Assembly: GCF_004217135.1 (NCBI RefSeq)
Contig: NZ_SHKK01000001.1
Coordinates: forward strand, 434,001-498,000
Direction: 5' to 3'
Origin: Micromonospora violae
GTDB lineage: Bacteria > Actinomycetota > Actinomycetes > Mycobacteriales > Micromonosporaceae
Length of the DNA: 64,000 nt
The notes beneath the pieces were generated by a model that saw only the letters and a program-made list of their open reading frames with translations, did no database searches and was not told the DNA's origin. The position numbers and the translations under genes are program-made. Below are positions 35,121 to 43,697 of this stretch, one piece after another (within the stretch, counting starts at the first letter, position 1; each line of letters begins with the position of its first letter).

Positions 35121-35995
35121 CGAGCGCGCAGGGGCCCGGACGAGCCGGAATCGTCGACGCGCACCACCACCTCTGGGTTCGCGCACAGCACCCCCAACCG
35201 TGGATCGACCCGGTGACCATGGCGGCGATCGACGCTGACTTCGAACCCGCCGACCTCGCGCCCCTGGCGCGGGCGGCCGGGGTCACCGCGACCGTGGTGG
35301 TGCAGTCCATCGCCTCGGCGGTCGAGACGGTGGATCTGCTGACCGTCGCCGCCGACGACCCCCTGGTGCGGGGGGTGGTCGGCTGGGTGGACCTGACCGC
35401 CGATGACGTCCCGGAGCGCCTCGACCTGCTGCGGGCCGGCCCGGGAGGGGACCGTCTCGTCGGCATCCGGCACCTCGTGCAGAGCGAGCCGGACCCGGCG
35501 TACCTGGACCGTCCGGACGTCCGTCGGGGCATCGCGGCGGTCGGTGCCGCCGGCCTCGTCTACGACGTGCTGGTCCGCCAGCACCAGCTCCCCATGGCCG
35601 CGCGTCTCGCGCGCGACCTGCCCGAGGTGAGCTTCGTCCTCGACCACCTGGGCAAGCCCGCCCTGGGCCGTCCGGAGTTCGCCGAGTGGCGGCGGGACCT
35701 GCGGGCGTTCGCAGCCTCGCCCAACACCACGGCGAAGCTCTCCGGGCTGGTGACCGAGGTGCCGCTGCCGCACTGGACGCCGGCGGACCTGCGACCCGCC
35801 GTCGAGGACGCAGTGGACGCGTTCGGGCCGGACCGACTGATGTACGGCTCGGACTGGCCGGTCTGCCTGCTCGCCAGTTCGTACCAGCGGTGGGTCGACA
35901 CCCTGGCGGAGCTGCTGGACGGCCTGGACGCGGCCGACCAGGCGTCGGTGTGGGGCGACACGGCACGTCGGGTCTACCGGCTGGCGGCGTCATGA
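35117..35995 (+). CDS. COG3618 amidohydrolase, probable aldonolactonase
   Basis: 292 residues, amidohydrolase TIM barrel. VDAHHHLW gives the metal-binding HxH, and VLDHLGKP and LMYGSDWPVC supply the later His and Asp. This branch contains L-fuconolactonase and L-rhamnono-1,4-lactonase. In the operon it would open the lactone made by the aldo/keto reductase encoded next to it. Its ATG overlaps the SDR stop, and its own stop overlaps the next start, so the four last genes are tightly coupled. Fuconolactone is a likely substrate, but rhamnono- or galactonolactone are also possible. Confidence 0.85.
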   Translation: MTSAQGPGRAGIVDAHHHLWVRAQHPQPWIDPVTMAAIDADFEPADLAPLARAAGVTATVVVQSIASAVETVDLLTVAADDPLVRGVVGWVDLTADDVPERLDLLRAGPGGDRLVGIRHLVQSEPDPAYLDRPDVRRGIAAVGAAGLVYDVLVRQHQLPMAARLARDLPEVSFVLDHLGKPALGRPEFAEWRRDLRAFAASPNTTAKLSGLVTEVPLPHWTPADLRPAVEDAVDAFGPDRLMYGSDWPVCLLASSYQRWVDTLAELLDGLDAADQASVWGDTARRVYRLAAS

Positions 35996-36999
35996 TGGCC
36001 CGCGCACTGCCCCGCCGCCCGCAGGTACGCCTCAGCGAGCTGGGCTTCGGCGCCGCCCAGGGCGGCAACCTGTACCGGACCACGACGGACGAGGAGTTCG
36101 CGGCGGCGGTCGACGCCGCGTGGGAGGCGGGCGTCCGGTACTTCGACACCGCGCCGCACTACGGTCTCGGGCTGTCCGAGCGCCGACTCGGCGCCGCGCT
36201 GCGCCACCGGCCACGCGACGAGTACGTGGTGTCGACGAAGGTCGGGCGGCTCCTGGTGCCCTCGCCCGAGGACGCGCACCTGCGGGACTCCGACGGGTTC
36301 GACGTGCCCGCGACGCATCGGCGGGTGTGGGACTTCAGCCGCGACGGCGTCTACCGCTCGATCGAGGCCAGCCTGGAGCGGACCGGGCTGGACCGGTTCG
36401 ACATCGTCTACCTGCACGACCCGGACGACCACTGGGAGCAGGCCGCACACGAAGCCGTACCCGCCCTCATCGACCTGCGGGACCAGGGCGTCGTGGGGGC
36501 CATCGGCGCCGGCATGAACCAGTCGGCGATGCTGGCGCGGTTCGTGCGGGAGACCGACGTCGACGTGATGATGTGCGCCGGGCGGTACACCCTGCTCGAG
36601 CAGGGTGCGGCCGACGACCTGCTGCCGGCCGCCGAGAACCGGGGGGTGGGCGTGGTCATCGCGGGCGTCTACAACTCGGGGCTGCTGTCGCGGGACCGGC
36701 CACCGGCCGACGCCGTCTACAACTACGAACAGGCCCCGGCGCAGTTGATCGAGCGGGCCCGGCGGATCGCCGCGGTCTGCGAGACGTACGGGGTCACCCT
36801 GCCGCAGGCCGCGCTCGCCTTCGTCCGCCGGCACCCGGCCGTGGTGTCGACGGTGGTCGGCGTCCGCACCGAGGCGCAGGTGGACGAGACGGTGCGACGG
36901 TCCGGAATCGTGGTGCCTGAGGAGCTGTGGGATGCCCTGGCTGCGGCCGGGTTGCTCGCCGCGCCGCCGTCTCAGCACTCCTCGACCCTGCCTGGTTGA
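35992..36999 (+). CDS. aldo/keto reductase, probable aldose 1-dehydrogenase
   Basis: 335 residues. The AKR catalytic residues are visible: Asp and Tyr in YFDTAPHYGLGLSERRLG, Lys in VVSTKVGRLL and His in IVYLHDPDD. The sequence LGFGAAQGGNLYR and the HDPD motif match the D-threo-aldose (L-fucose) 1-dehydrogenase branch. Such enzymes oxidise L-fucose, L-galactose or D-arabinose to the lactone with NAD(P). It is the last gene of the operon, followed by a strong terminator, and supplies the lactone for the upstream lactonase. Confidence 0.85.
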   Translation: MMARALPRRPQVRLSELGFGAAQGGNLYRTTTDEEFAAAVDAAWEAGVRYFDTAPHYGLGLSERRLGAALRHRPRDEYVVSTKVGRLLVPSPEDAHLRDSDGFDVPATHRRVWDFSRDGVYRSIEASLERTGLDRFDIVYLHDPDDHWEQAAHEAVPALIDLRDQGVVGAIGAGMNQSAMLARFVRETDVDVMMCAGRYTLLEQGAADDLLPAAENRGVGVVIAGVYNSGLLSRDRPPADAVYNYEQAPAQLIERARRIAAVCETYGVTLPQAALAFVRRHPAVVSTVVGVRTEAQVDETVRRSGIVVPEELWDALAAAGLLAAPPSQHSSTLPG

Positions 37000-37047
37000 C
37001 GGCGGCGTTCGCCTTTGCTCTGCACCCGCGGGTGCGACGGTGACGAC

Positions 37048-37103
37048 GACGTCCCGGCCGGGACCGGCTCCGATTCTCGGATACCGGTCCCGACCGGGAC
37101 GTC
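37048..37103. terminator. large two-tier bidirectional terminator
   Basis: Twenty-base arms with a single mismatch (37048-37067 and 37084-37103) enclose a second small hairpin TCCGA-TTC-TCGGA (37069-37081). It lies between two convergent genes and is the strongest stem-loop in the window apart from the one at 56002. Confidence 0.85.
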
Positions 37104-37131
37104 AGCCGTTACCGCGACAGCCCGCCGCCGG

Positions 37132-40100
37132 TCACAGTGCGGTGAACCGCCACTGCTGGTTGGCGGCCCCGTGGCAGGTCCACTGCAACAGCCGGGCGCC
37201 GTCGGTGGTGGCAGCACCGTTGACGTCCACGCAGAGCCCGCTCAGCACATTGCGCACCGTGTACACGCCGGAGGTGCCCGTCGCGGTGGCGGTGAACTTC
37301 TGCTGGTTGCCGTTGTTGCAGGTGGCCTGCTGGAGGTAGGCCCCCGCCGTGGTGGAGCTGCCGATCACCTCGACGCACTTGCCGCTGTGCACCGCCTTCA
37401 GGTAGACCGCACCGTTGCCGGCGTCGACCGCCTGCCACCTCTGGTTGTTGCCGCCGGTGGCCGCCCACTGGGTGATCTGGGCGCCATCGGCGGTGGAGAC
37501 CCCGCTGACGTCCATCAGCTTGCCGCTGTGCTGCGCGGTGACCGTGTAGGTCTTCCCCGCCAGACCGCCGCCACCGTTGGTGGGTGTTCCGACGCCGTTG
37601 CCGCCAAACGTGTGCGAGTCCAGATCGAACGAGTTGTTGGCGTTCTTGAACACCATGTAGAGCGTGTGCGTCCCGCCGAGGGCGGCGACGCTCACCGGTG
37701 TCGTGGACTGGTAGTTGTCCCAGCCACCCGTGCTGGGCACCGTGGTGGTGGCCAACAGGGTGCCGGTCGGCGAGTCGGCCCGCAACTCGATCGAACCGCC
37801 ACCGGAGGGCGACGACAGCCGGTAGCTGACCGTCGAAATCCCGGACAGGTTCATCGGGTTGAACGCGATCCAGTCGTTGCTGGAGATGTCACCGATGCGC
37901 TTGGTGCTCTCCGCGGCCGCCTGGTCGATCACCCGGATGCCGGACTGGCTGCTGAAGTACTCGGACTGCTTGTGCTTCGGCTGCAGGATCGCCTGCGCGG
38001 TGCCGGTGAGTGGAGCTGCGCCCCCCGCGCCGCCGCTGTCGGTGTAGCGGGCGTTGAGCACGTAGAACAGGTTGGCACCATCGGGGTGCCCACCGAGCAG
38101 ATCCGTGGAGATGGTGCCCGAACAGCCCGGGTACTCGGTGGTCTCGTGCGCGTGGTCGTCGTGACCGAGCGCCGGGTTGAGGAACACCTTCGAGCAGTCG
38201 ACGGTGCCGCCGTCCGGGTCGGTGACGGTGATCTGGTACGGCACCCGGTCGCCGAAGGTGAGCATGCCACCGTTGGGCGGAGTGGTGATGGTGACCACCG
38301 GCGCGCTGTTACCGACGGTGATCTGGACGTTGGCGAAGCCCGTCTTTCCGGTGTTGTCGGTGACCTTCAACTGGGCCGTGTAGTTGCCGTTGGCGGTGTA
38401 CACCTTCGACGGGTTGGCCGCCGTGGAGGTGGTGCCGTCGCCGAACGTCCACTGGTAGCTCAGCGTGTTGCCCGGGTCCGGGTCGGCCGTGCCCGCGCTG
38501 CTGAACTGAACGGTGAGCGGCGCGCTACCACTGGTCGGCGTGCCGGTGGCCTTGGCGATCGGCGACCGGCCGCCCTGGATGTAGTCGATCCGGTAGAGCC
38601 CGGAGTCGCTGTTGCCGCCGCCGAAGTTGGTGCCCCACTCCAGCAGGTAGAGCGAGCCGTCCTTGCCGAACTCCATGTCCATCGGCTTGTTGAATCGGGT
38701 GTTGGGCAGGAACGGGTTGGTCCGGGTCACCGCGGAGGACGAGTCGAAGTGCACCTCCTTGATGTAGTTGCGGGCCCACTCGTAGAAGAAGTGCACGCCG
38801 TCGTAGTAGGGCGGGAACTTCGTTGCGGACGGGTTCGACTCGTCGTACCGGTAGATCGGCCCGCCCATCGGCGCCGAGCCACCGGAGCCCAGCTCCGGGA
38901 AGGTCGGCGAGGTGCCGTAGCCGTACCAGATGTTCGGTGCGACGACCGGCTTCAAGCTGGTCAGACCGGTGTTGTTGGGTGAGTTGTTGACCGGTGCCGA
39001 GCAGTTGAACTTCGCGCCGACGACGCCGGTGTCCGGGTTGAACGGCGCGTACGGCTGGTTGTCACCGTGACAGAACGGCCAGCCGTAGTTGCCCGCCTGC
39101 TTGATCACGTTGAGCTCGACCAGGCCCTCGGGCCCTCGGTTCGTGGTGGGCGGGTTCCGGTCCGGTCCGTAGTCGGCCAGGTAGACCCAACCGTTGGCCG
39201 GGTCGATCGAGAAGCGGAACGGGTTGCGGAAGCCCATCGCGAAGATTTCCGGCTTGGTCTGCGCCGTGCCCTGGGGGTAGAGGTTGCCCGACGGGATGGT
39301 GTAGCCACCGCCGGACGAGGGCCGGATGCGCAGCAGCTTGCCGCGCAGGTCGTTGGTGTTACCCGCGCTGCGCGCGGCGTCCAGGTTGGACTTGCCCGAG
39401 CGCCAGTCCAGCGGGGCGTACCCCTGCCAGTTGGGGTCGAGGTTCGGTGGCGTGTCGTCACCGGTGCCGATGTAGAGGTTGCCGTCCGGGCCGAACTTGA
39501 TGTAACCGCCGGTGTGGCCGGGCTCGGGGAAGGTCCGGTCCCGGTACGCCGGGATGTCGATGATCGTCACACCGCTGGAGGTGTTGAGCGTGTCACCGCT
39601 GACCGTATAGCGGGAGACGCGGTTGACGTCGGTGCTGCTGCTCGCCGGCGAGTGGTACAGGTAGATGTAGCCGTTGCTGGCGAAGTTGGGGTCCAGTGCC
39701 ATGCCGGTGAGGCCGTCCTCACCGCCGGTGTAGACGCTGATCGTGCCGGCGGTGACGGTGCTGTTGGTGGAGGGCTTGAAAATCTTCACCTGGCCGCCGC
39801 GCTGGACGTAGAAGACGCGACCGTCCGGTGCCACACCCAGCGCCATCGGGTCGACTGTGTTGTCGTCCAGGGTGCGCTTCTCGAAGTTGCCCCAGACGGT
39901 GCCTCCGCAGTCGCCGGCGGCGTTGCCGGCCGCCCACTTGACACCACCGAGGATGTGGTTCTGGAAGTTCGTCTCGCTGTAGGAGGCGATCGCGTGGCCC
40001 ATCGCGGTGGCCCACACCCGCCCGCCGCCGGTGTTGCGGCACCAGGAGATCGGGTGATCGGGGCCCATCGCCCGGGATCCGGGGTTGTAGGTGCGCTCGT

Positions 40101-40680
40101 CGGCGGTCACCAACACGTGGACGTTGCCGCGCGGGTTGGCGTCGAAGTTGTACCACTCCTCGTTGCGTACCCACCGATCCGGCAGGTTGGTCGTCGACGG
40201 GTGCTTCTTGTCGGCGACGATGGCGGTGCCCTGGAGCACCCCGGGCGAGTGCTCGGGCATGTGGGCGCCGGCGTTGATGGTCTGGTCCCACCACGGGTAT
40301 TCGGACTCGATGCCCATGTCGGTGGCGTTGTGGATGCCGACGATGCCCTTGCCGCTGGCGAGGTAGCCCTCCACCGCCTGGCGCTGGGCTGCCGAGGTCC
40401 AGACCATGCCGGAGGTCTGGAACATGATGATGACGTCGAAGGTCGCCAGGTTGCTGGCGGTGAAGACGCTCGAGTCCTCGGTCTGCACCAGCTCGAAGTT
40501 GTTCGCTGCGGCCTGCTGTTGGAACATGGAGATCCCGGCGGGGATCGAGTCGTGCCGGTAGCCGGTGGTCTTGGTGAACAGCAGGGCGCGGAAGGCCGGG
40601 GCCGCCGACGCGGGTGGGGCGAGTCCGAGCGCCAGTAACAGGCCGGCGATCACCGAGATGAGCAATGTGTTACGACGCAT
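37132..40680 (-). CDS. secreted ThuA / GSDH-type sugar dehydrogenase multidomain protein
   Basis: 1182 residues. A signal peptide (about 1-26) is followed by a ThuA-like domain (about 30-245; LLFTKTTGYRHDSIPAGI, GIVGIHNATD, GRVWATAMGH). A glucose/sorbosone dehydrogenase beta-propeller (about 255-690; GEDGLTGMALDPNF, GYIKFGPDGNLYIGTGD, MGFRNPFRFSIDP, NYGWPFCHGD) comes next. A PKD domain (about 705-790), an Ig-like region, a CBM6-like domain (about 905-1030) and a RICIN domain (about 1045-1182) complete it. GSDH proteins use PQQ to oxidise sugars, and fungal relatives assist lignocellulose attack. A cell-exterior role on polysaccharide is likely. It stands alone, convergent with the AKR operon. 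Confidence 0.88.
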   Translation of the reverse strand: MRRNTLLISVIAGLLLALGLAPPASAAPAFRALLFTKTTGYRHDSIPAGISMFQQQAAANNFELVQTEDSSVFTASNLATFDVIIMFQTSGMVWTSAAQRQAVEGYLASGKGIVGIHNATDMGIESEYPWWDQTINAGAHMPEHSPGVLQGTAIVADKKHPSTTNLPDRWVRNEEWYNFDANPRGNVHVLVTADERTYNPGSRAMGPDHPISWCRNTGGGRVWATAMGHAIASYSETNFQNHILGGVKWAAGNAAGDCGGTVWGNFEKRTLDDNTVDPMALGVAPDGRVFYVQRGGQVKIFKPSTNSTVTAGTISVYTGGEDGLTGMALDPNFASNGYIYLYHSPASSSTDVNRVSRYTVSGDTLNTSSGVTIIDIPAYRDRTFPEPGHTGGYIKFGPDGNLYIGTGDDTPPNLDPNWQGYAPLDWRSGKSNLDAARSAGNTNDLRGKLLRIRPSSGGGYTIPSGNLYPQGTAQTKPEIFAMGFRNPFRFSIDPANGWVYLADYGPDRNPPTTNRGPEGLVELNVIKQAGNYGWPFCHGDNQPYAPFNPDTGVVGAKFNCSAPVNNSPNNTGLTSLKPVVAPNIWYGYGTSPTFPELGSGGSAPMGGPIYRYDESNPSATKFPPYYDGVHFFYEWARNYIKEVHFDSSSAVTRTNPFLPNTRFNKPMDMEFGKDGSLYLLEWGTNFGGGNSDSGLYRIDYIQGGRSPIAKATGTPTSGSAPLTVQFSSAGTADPDPGNTLSYQWTFGDGTTSTAANPSKVYTANGNYTAQLKVTDNTGKTGFANVQITVGNSAPVVTITTPPNGGMLTFGDRVPYQITVTDPDGGTVDCSKVFLNPALGHDDHAHETTEYPGCSGTISTDLLGGHPDGANLFYVLNARYTDSGGAGGAAPLTGTAQAILQPKHKQSEYFSSQSGIRVIDQAAAESTKRIGDISSNDWIAFNPMNLSGISTVSYRLSSPSGGGSIELRADSPTGTLLATTTVPSTGGWDNYQSTTPVSVAALGGTHTLYMVFKNANNSFDLDSHTFGGNGVGTPTNGGGGLAGKTYTVTAQHSGKLMDVSGVSTADGAQITQWAATGGNNQRWQAVDAGNGAVYLKAVHSGKCVEVIGSSTTAGAYLQQATCNNGNQQKFTATATGTSGVYTVRNVLSGLCVDVNGAATTDGARLLQWTCHGAANQQWRFTAL

Positions 40681-41045
40681 GCCGTCTCCTAGGTTGGGTG
40701 CGCGTAGGGATCGCGACCACGGGTCCCAGGACGTGTCAGGTCGGCCCTGGACACGTGAGGGGACACGGGCGCGCTGGTCTGTCCTCGTGCCGTTCGCCGC
40801 AACGGCAGTCAGACCTGCTGGACGTCACACAGCGTGATGGTGACTGTGGTTCCCGTCCCGGGGTCCACGAGGTCAGGATGAGCTAGAGATCGATGACTGT
40901 CAATCCACAACGTAACGTCCGACGTCCTGCCCGGTGGACGGCGTCCGCGCCCAACTCCCTTTGCTGCGGCACCGCCCGTCGATCCCGGCCCGACCTGGCA
41001 GTCAGGCTTGATCGAGGATTGCGGACCCGCATCCAAACATCTATC

Positions 41046-41075
41046 TTCATACGTGTGATGTTTCGTCGATGTCAA
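41046..41075 (-). promoter_or_regulatory. probable promoter of the ThuA/GSDH gene
   Basis: On the minus strand TTGACA (41075-41070) and TATGAA (41051-41046) are 18 bp apart, giving a long leader of about 360 nt. The spacer contains TCACACGT, the centre and part of one arm of the 28852 operator, and GGACGTCACAC at 40820-40830 is a second partial match. The rest of the 523-bp gap 40681-41203 shows nothing clear, including no certain promoter for the ABC genes. Confidence 0.45.
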
Positions 41076-41203
41076 GGAAATGTTTGCACCGCAAGAACGT
41101 AAGTCGCCGCTGTCGCCACGAAAGCTTGCTGTTCAACGCCCCAAAGCCGCCGTAGGGTGGCATCTAAACTGGTCAATGACTACTGTCTGTGAGGGCTTTC
41201 GGG

Positions 41204-42727
41204 ATGTCAGATCCGCCGCCGACGCCGCTTCTCACCCTTCGGGGCATCGGCAAGTCCTTCCTCGGGGTCCGTGTCCTCGACGGTGTCGATCTCGATGTCA
41301 GGCCGGGCGAGGTGCACGCCGTGGTCGGTGAGAACGGTGCCGGGAAGTCGACCCTCATGAAGATCGTCTCGGGTGGGTACGCCCCGGACGGCGGCACCGT
41401 CGAGTTCGCCGGTGCGTCGCGGACGTTCCGTGGCCCGCGCGACGCGCAGCGGGCCGGCATCGGCATCATCCACCAGGAGTTCAACCTGCTCCCGGAGCGC
41501 ACCGTCGCGGAGAACGTCTACCTGGGCCACGAACCGGTCCGGCGCGGGCTCGTCGACCGTCGGGGGATGCTCGAGCGCACCACGCGGCTGCTCGCCTCGA
41601 TCGGTGAGACCACGTTGCCGGCGGACGCCCGGGTGGGGCAGCTGGGCGTCGCCCAGCAGCAGGTGGTCGAGATCGCCAAGGCGCTCGCCCTGGACGCGCG
41701 GCTGCTCATCATGGACGAGCCGACCGCCGCACTGGCCGACCACGAGGTCGAGTTGCTCTACGGGCTGGTGCGCCGACTCCAGGAGCGGGGCATCGGGCTG
41801 CTCTACGTCTCGCACCGGCTCGCCGAGGTCTTCGACCTCTCCGGTCGGATCACCGTTCTCAAGGACGGCCGCCGGGTCACCACCGTCAACACCGCGGACA
41901 CCACCGCAAACGAGTTGGTGCGGCACATGGTCGGCCGGGAGTTGTCCAGCTACTACCCGGACCGGGCCGCCCCCGAGGACCGGGGGCCGGTGCGGCTCAA
42001 CCTTCGCGACGCGGGAAACCGCAAGCTGCGGGACGTCAACCTCCAGCTGCGCGCCGGCGAGGTGCTCGGCATCGGCGGTCTACAGGGTTCCGGGCGGTCC
42101 GCGCTGGCCCGCGCGATCTTCGGGGTGTCGCCGTTCACGACCGGCGACGTCACGCTCGACGACCGGCCGGTCCGACTGCGCTCGCCCCGCACCGCGATGC
42201 GGGCCGGCATCGCCTACGTCACCGAGGACCGCAAGGGCGAGGGGATCGTCCCCCGGCAGTCGGTGCTCGACAACGCCCTGCTCGCGAGCCGGGCCGTCTT
42301 CGCCGCGCGATCCGGCCGTGCCGCGAGGACCGTCCGGGTACGTGAGCTGCTGGCCGCCGTGGAGGTCCGCTCCGCCGGCGACGACCAGGAGATCCGTTTT
42401 CTGTCCGGGGGCAACCAGCAGAAGGTCGTGCTGGCCCGGTGGCTCGCCCTGAACCCGCGGATCCTGCTCTTCGACGAGCCGACCCGGGGCATCGACGTGG
42501 GCGCGAAGTCGGCCATCCACGACCTCGTGCGCAGCCTCGCCCGGGACGGCGCGGCCGTGCTGATGATCTCGTCCGATCTGCCGGAGCTGCTGGGGATGAG
42601 CGACCGGATCGTCGTCATGCGCGACGGCCACGTCGCGGGCGAGCTGCCCGCCGGCGCGACCGAGGAGGAGGTCGTCGCGTTGGCGGTCGGCACCACGCGT
42701 GAGGCCACCCGGGAGATCGTCCAGTGA
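41204..42727 (+). CDS. CUT2 sugar ABC transporter ATPase (RbsA/XylG type)
   Basis: About 507 residues from ATG 41204; GTG 41189 is an alternative. Two fused ATPase domains are present. The first has GENGAGKSTLMK (Walker A), VGQLGVAQQQVVEIAKAL in the signature region and LLIMDEPTAAL (Walker B). The second has GLQGSGRSALARAIFG, LSGGNQQKVVLARWL and LLFDEPTRGIDVG. The degenerate second Walker A is normal in this family. It powers import of a pentose or hexose through the two permeases downstream. Unlike the CUT1 systems nearby, this system is complete. Its end overlaps the permease start (GTGA). Confidence 0.95.
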   Translation: MSDPPPTPLLTLRGIGKSFLGVRVLDGVDLDVRPGEVHAVVGENGAGKSTLMKIVSGGYAPDGGTVEFAGASRTFRGPRDAQRAGIGIIHQEFNLLPERTVAENVYLGHEPVRRGLVDRRGMLERTTRLLASIGETTLPADARVGQLGVAQQQVVEIAKALALDARLLIMDEPTAALADHEVELLYGLVRRLQERGIGLLYVSHRLAEVFDLSGRITVLKDGRRVTTVNTADTTANELVRHMVGRELSSYYPDRAAPEDRGPVRLNLRDAGNRKLRDVNLQLRAGEVLGIGGLQGSGRSALARAIFGVSPFTTGDVTLDDRPVRLRSPRTAMRAGIAYVTEDRKGEGIVPRQSVLDNALLASRAVFAARSGRAARTVRVRELLAAVEVRSAGDDQEIRFLSGGNQQKVVLARWLALNPRILLFDEPTRGIDVGAKSAIHDLVRSLARDGAAVLMISSDLPELLGMSDRIVVMRDGHVAGELPAGATEEEVVALAVGTTREATREIVQ

Positions 42728-43695
42728 GCGCTCTGTCGCTGCTGCCGGCCCGGCGTCCGGTACCGGGCGTCTTCGTGGCCCTGACCCTCACCCTGACGAT
42801 CGGCTGGCTGGTCGTCCTGCTCGACGGTGGTCAGCTCTTCAACCAGTCCACCACGGTGAGTCTGCTGCACGTCGCCGCCGGTCTCGGGTTGGTCGCGGTG
42901 GGCCAGACCCTGGTCATCCTGGGAGGGTCGCTCGACCTCTCGGTGGCGTACGTGATCAGCCTCAGCACCCTGGTCGCGGCCGAGACGATGAACGGCAGCG
43001 ACGGTGCGATACTGCCGGCGATCGGCCTGGTGCTCGTCGTCAGCGCCGGCGTCGGGCTGCTCAACGGGCTCCTGGTCACCAGGTTCCGGGTCAACGCGTT
43101 CATCGCGACCCTCGGCGTCGGGCTGCTGCTCAAGGGCTACCTCGACAACGGTTACGACGGCCCGGCCGGTGCCACCGCACCGGGGCTCGTGCAGTCGCTC
43201 GGCTACCAGCGTGTCGGGCCGGTGCCGGTGTCGTTCCTGCTGCTGATCGCCGTCACCGCGGCGGCCTGGTTCGCGCTGTCGCGGACCCGCTTCGGCCACC
43301 ACCTGGTCGCCGTCGGCGGGGATCCGGAGGTGGCCCGGCTCTCCGGCGTCCGCAACGACCGGGTCCTCGTCACCGCCCACATCCTCTGCTCGATGTGCGC
43401 CGGGCTCGCCGGCATCTACCTCGCCAGTCGGCTCGGCTCGGGCGCCCCACGGGTCGGCACCGAGGGCCTCTACGACCTGGAGTCGATCGCCGCGGTGGTG
43501 ATCGGCGGGACTGCCCTCGCCGGTGGGCGCGGCGGCGTCATCGGCACGGTCGGTGGTGTGCTGCTGCTCGCCAGCATCGACGCCATCTTCAACCAGCTCG
43601 AGGTCGACGCCTTCTTCAAGCAGGTGATCCGGGGCGTCATCATCATCGCCGCGGTCGCCGTCTACGCCCGCCGGGCCATGCGAAAGGCGGCCTAG
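42724..43695 (+). CDS. CUT2 sugar ABC transporter permease (RbsC type)
   Basis: 323 residues from GTG 42724. Eight to ten hydrophobic segments are present. QTLVILGGSLDLSVAYVISLSTLVAAE, GLLVTRFRVNAFIATLGVGLLLKGY and IAAVVIGGTALAGGRGGVIGTVGG are RbsC-type signatures. It forms a heterodimeric channel with the next permease. It overlaps the ATPase gene by 4 bp. Confidence 0.93.
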   Translation: MSALSLLPARRPVPGVFVALTLTLTIGWLVVLLDGGQLFNQSTTVSLLHVAAGLGLVAVGQTLVILGGSLDLSVAYVISLSTLVAAETMNGSDGAILPAIGLVLVVSAGVGLLNGLLVTRFRVNAFIATLGVGLLLKGYLDNGYDGPAGATAPGLVQSLGYQRVGPVPVSFLLLIAVTAAAWFALSRTRFGHHLVAVGGDPEVARLSGVRNDRVLVTAHILCSMCAGLAGIYLASRLGSGAPRVGTEGLYDLESIAAVVIGGTALAGGRGGVIGTVGGVLLLASIDAIFNQLEVDAFFKQVIRGVIIIAAVAVYARRAMRKAA

Positions 43696-43697
43696 CC

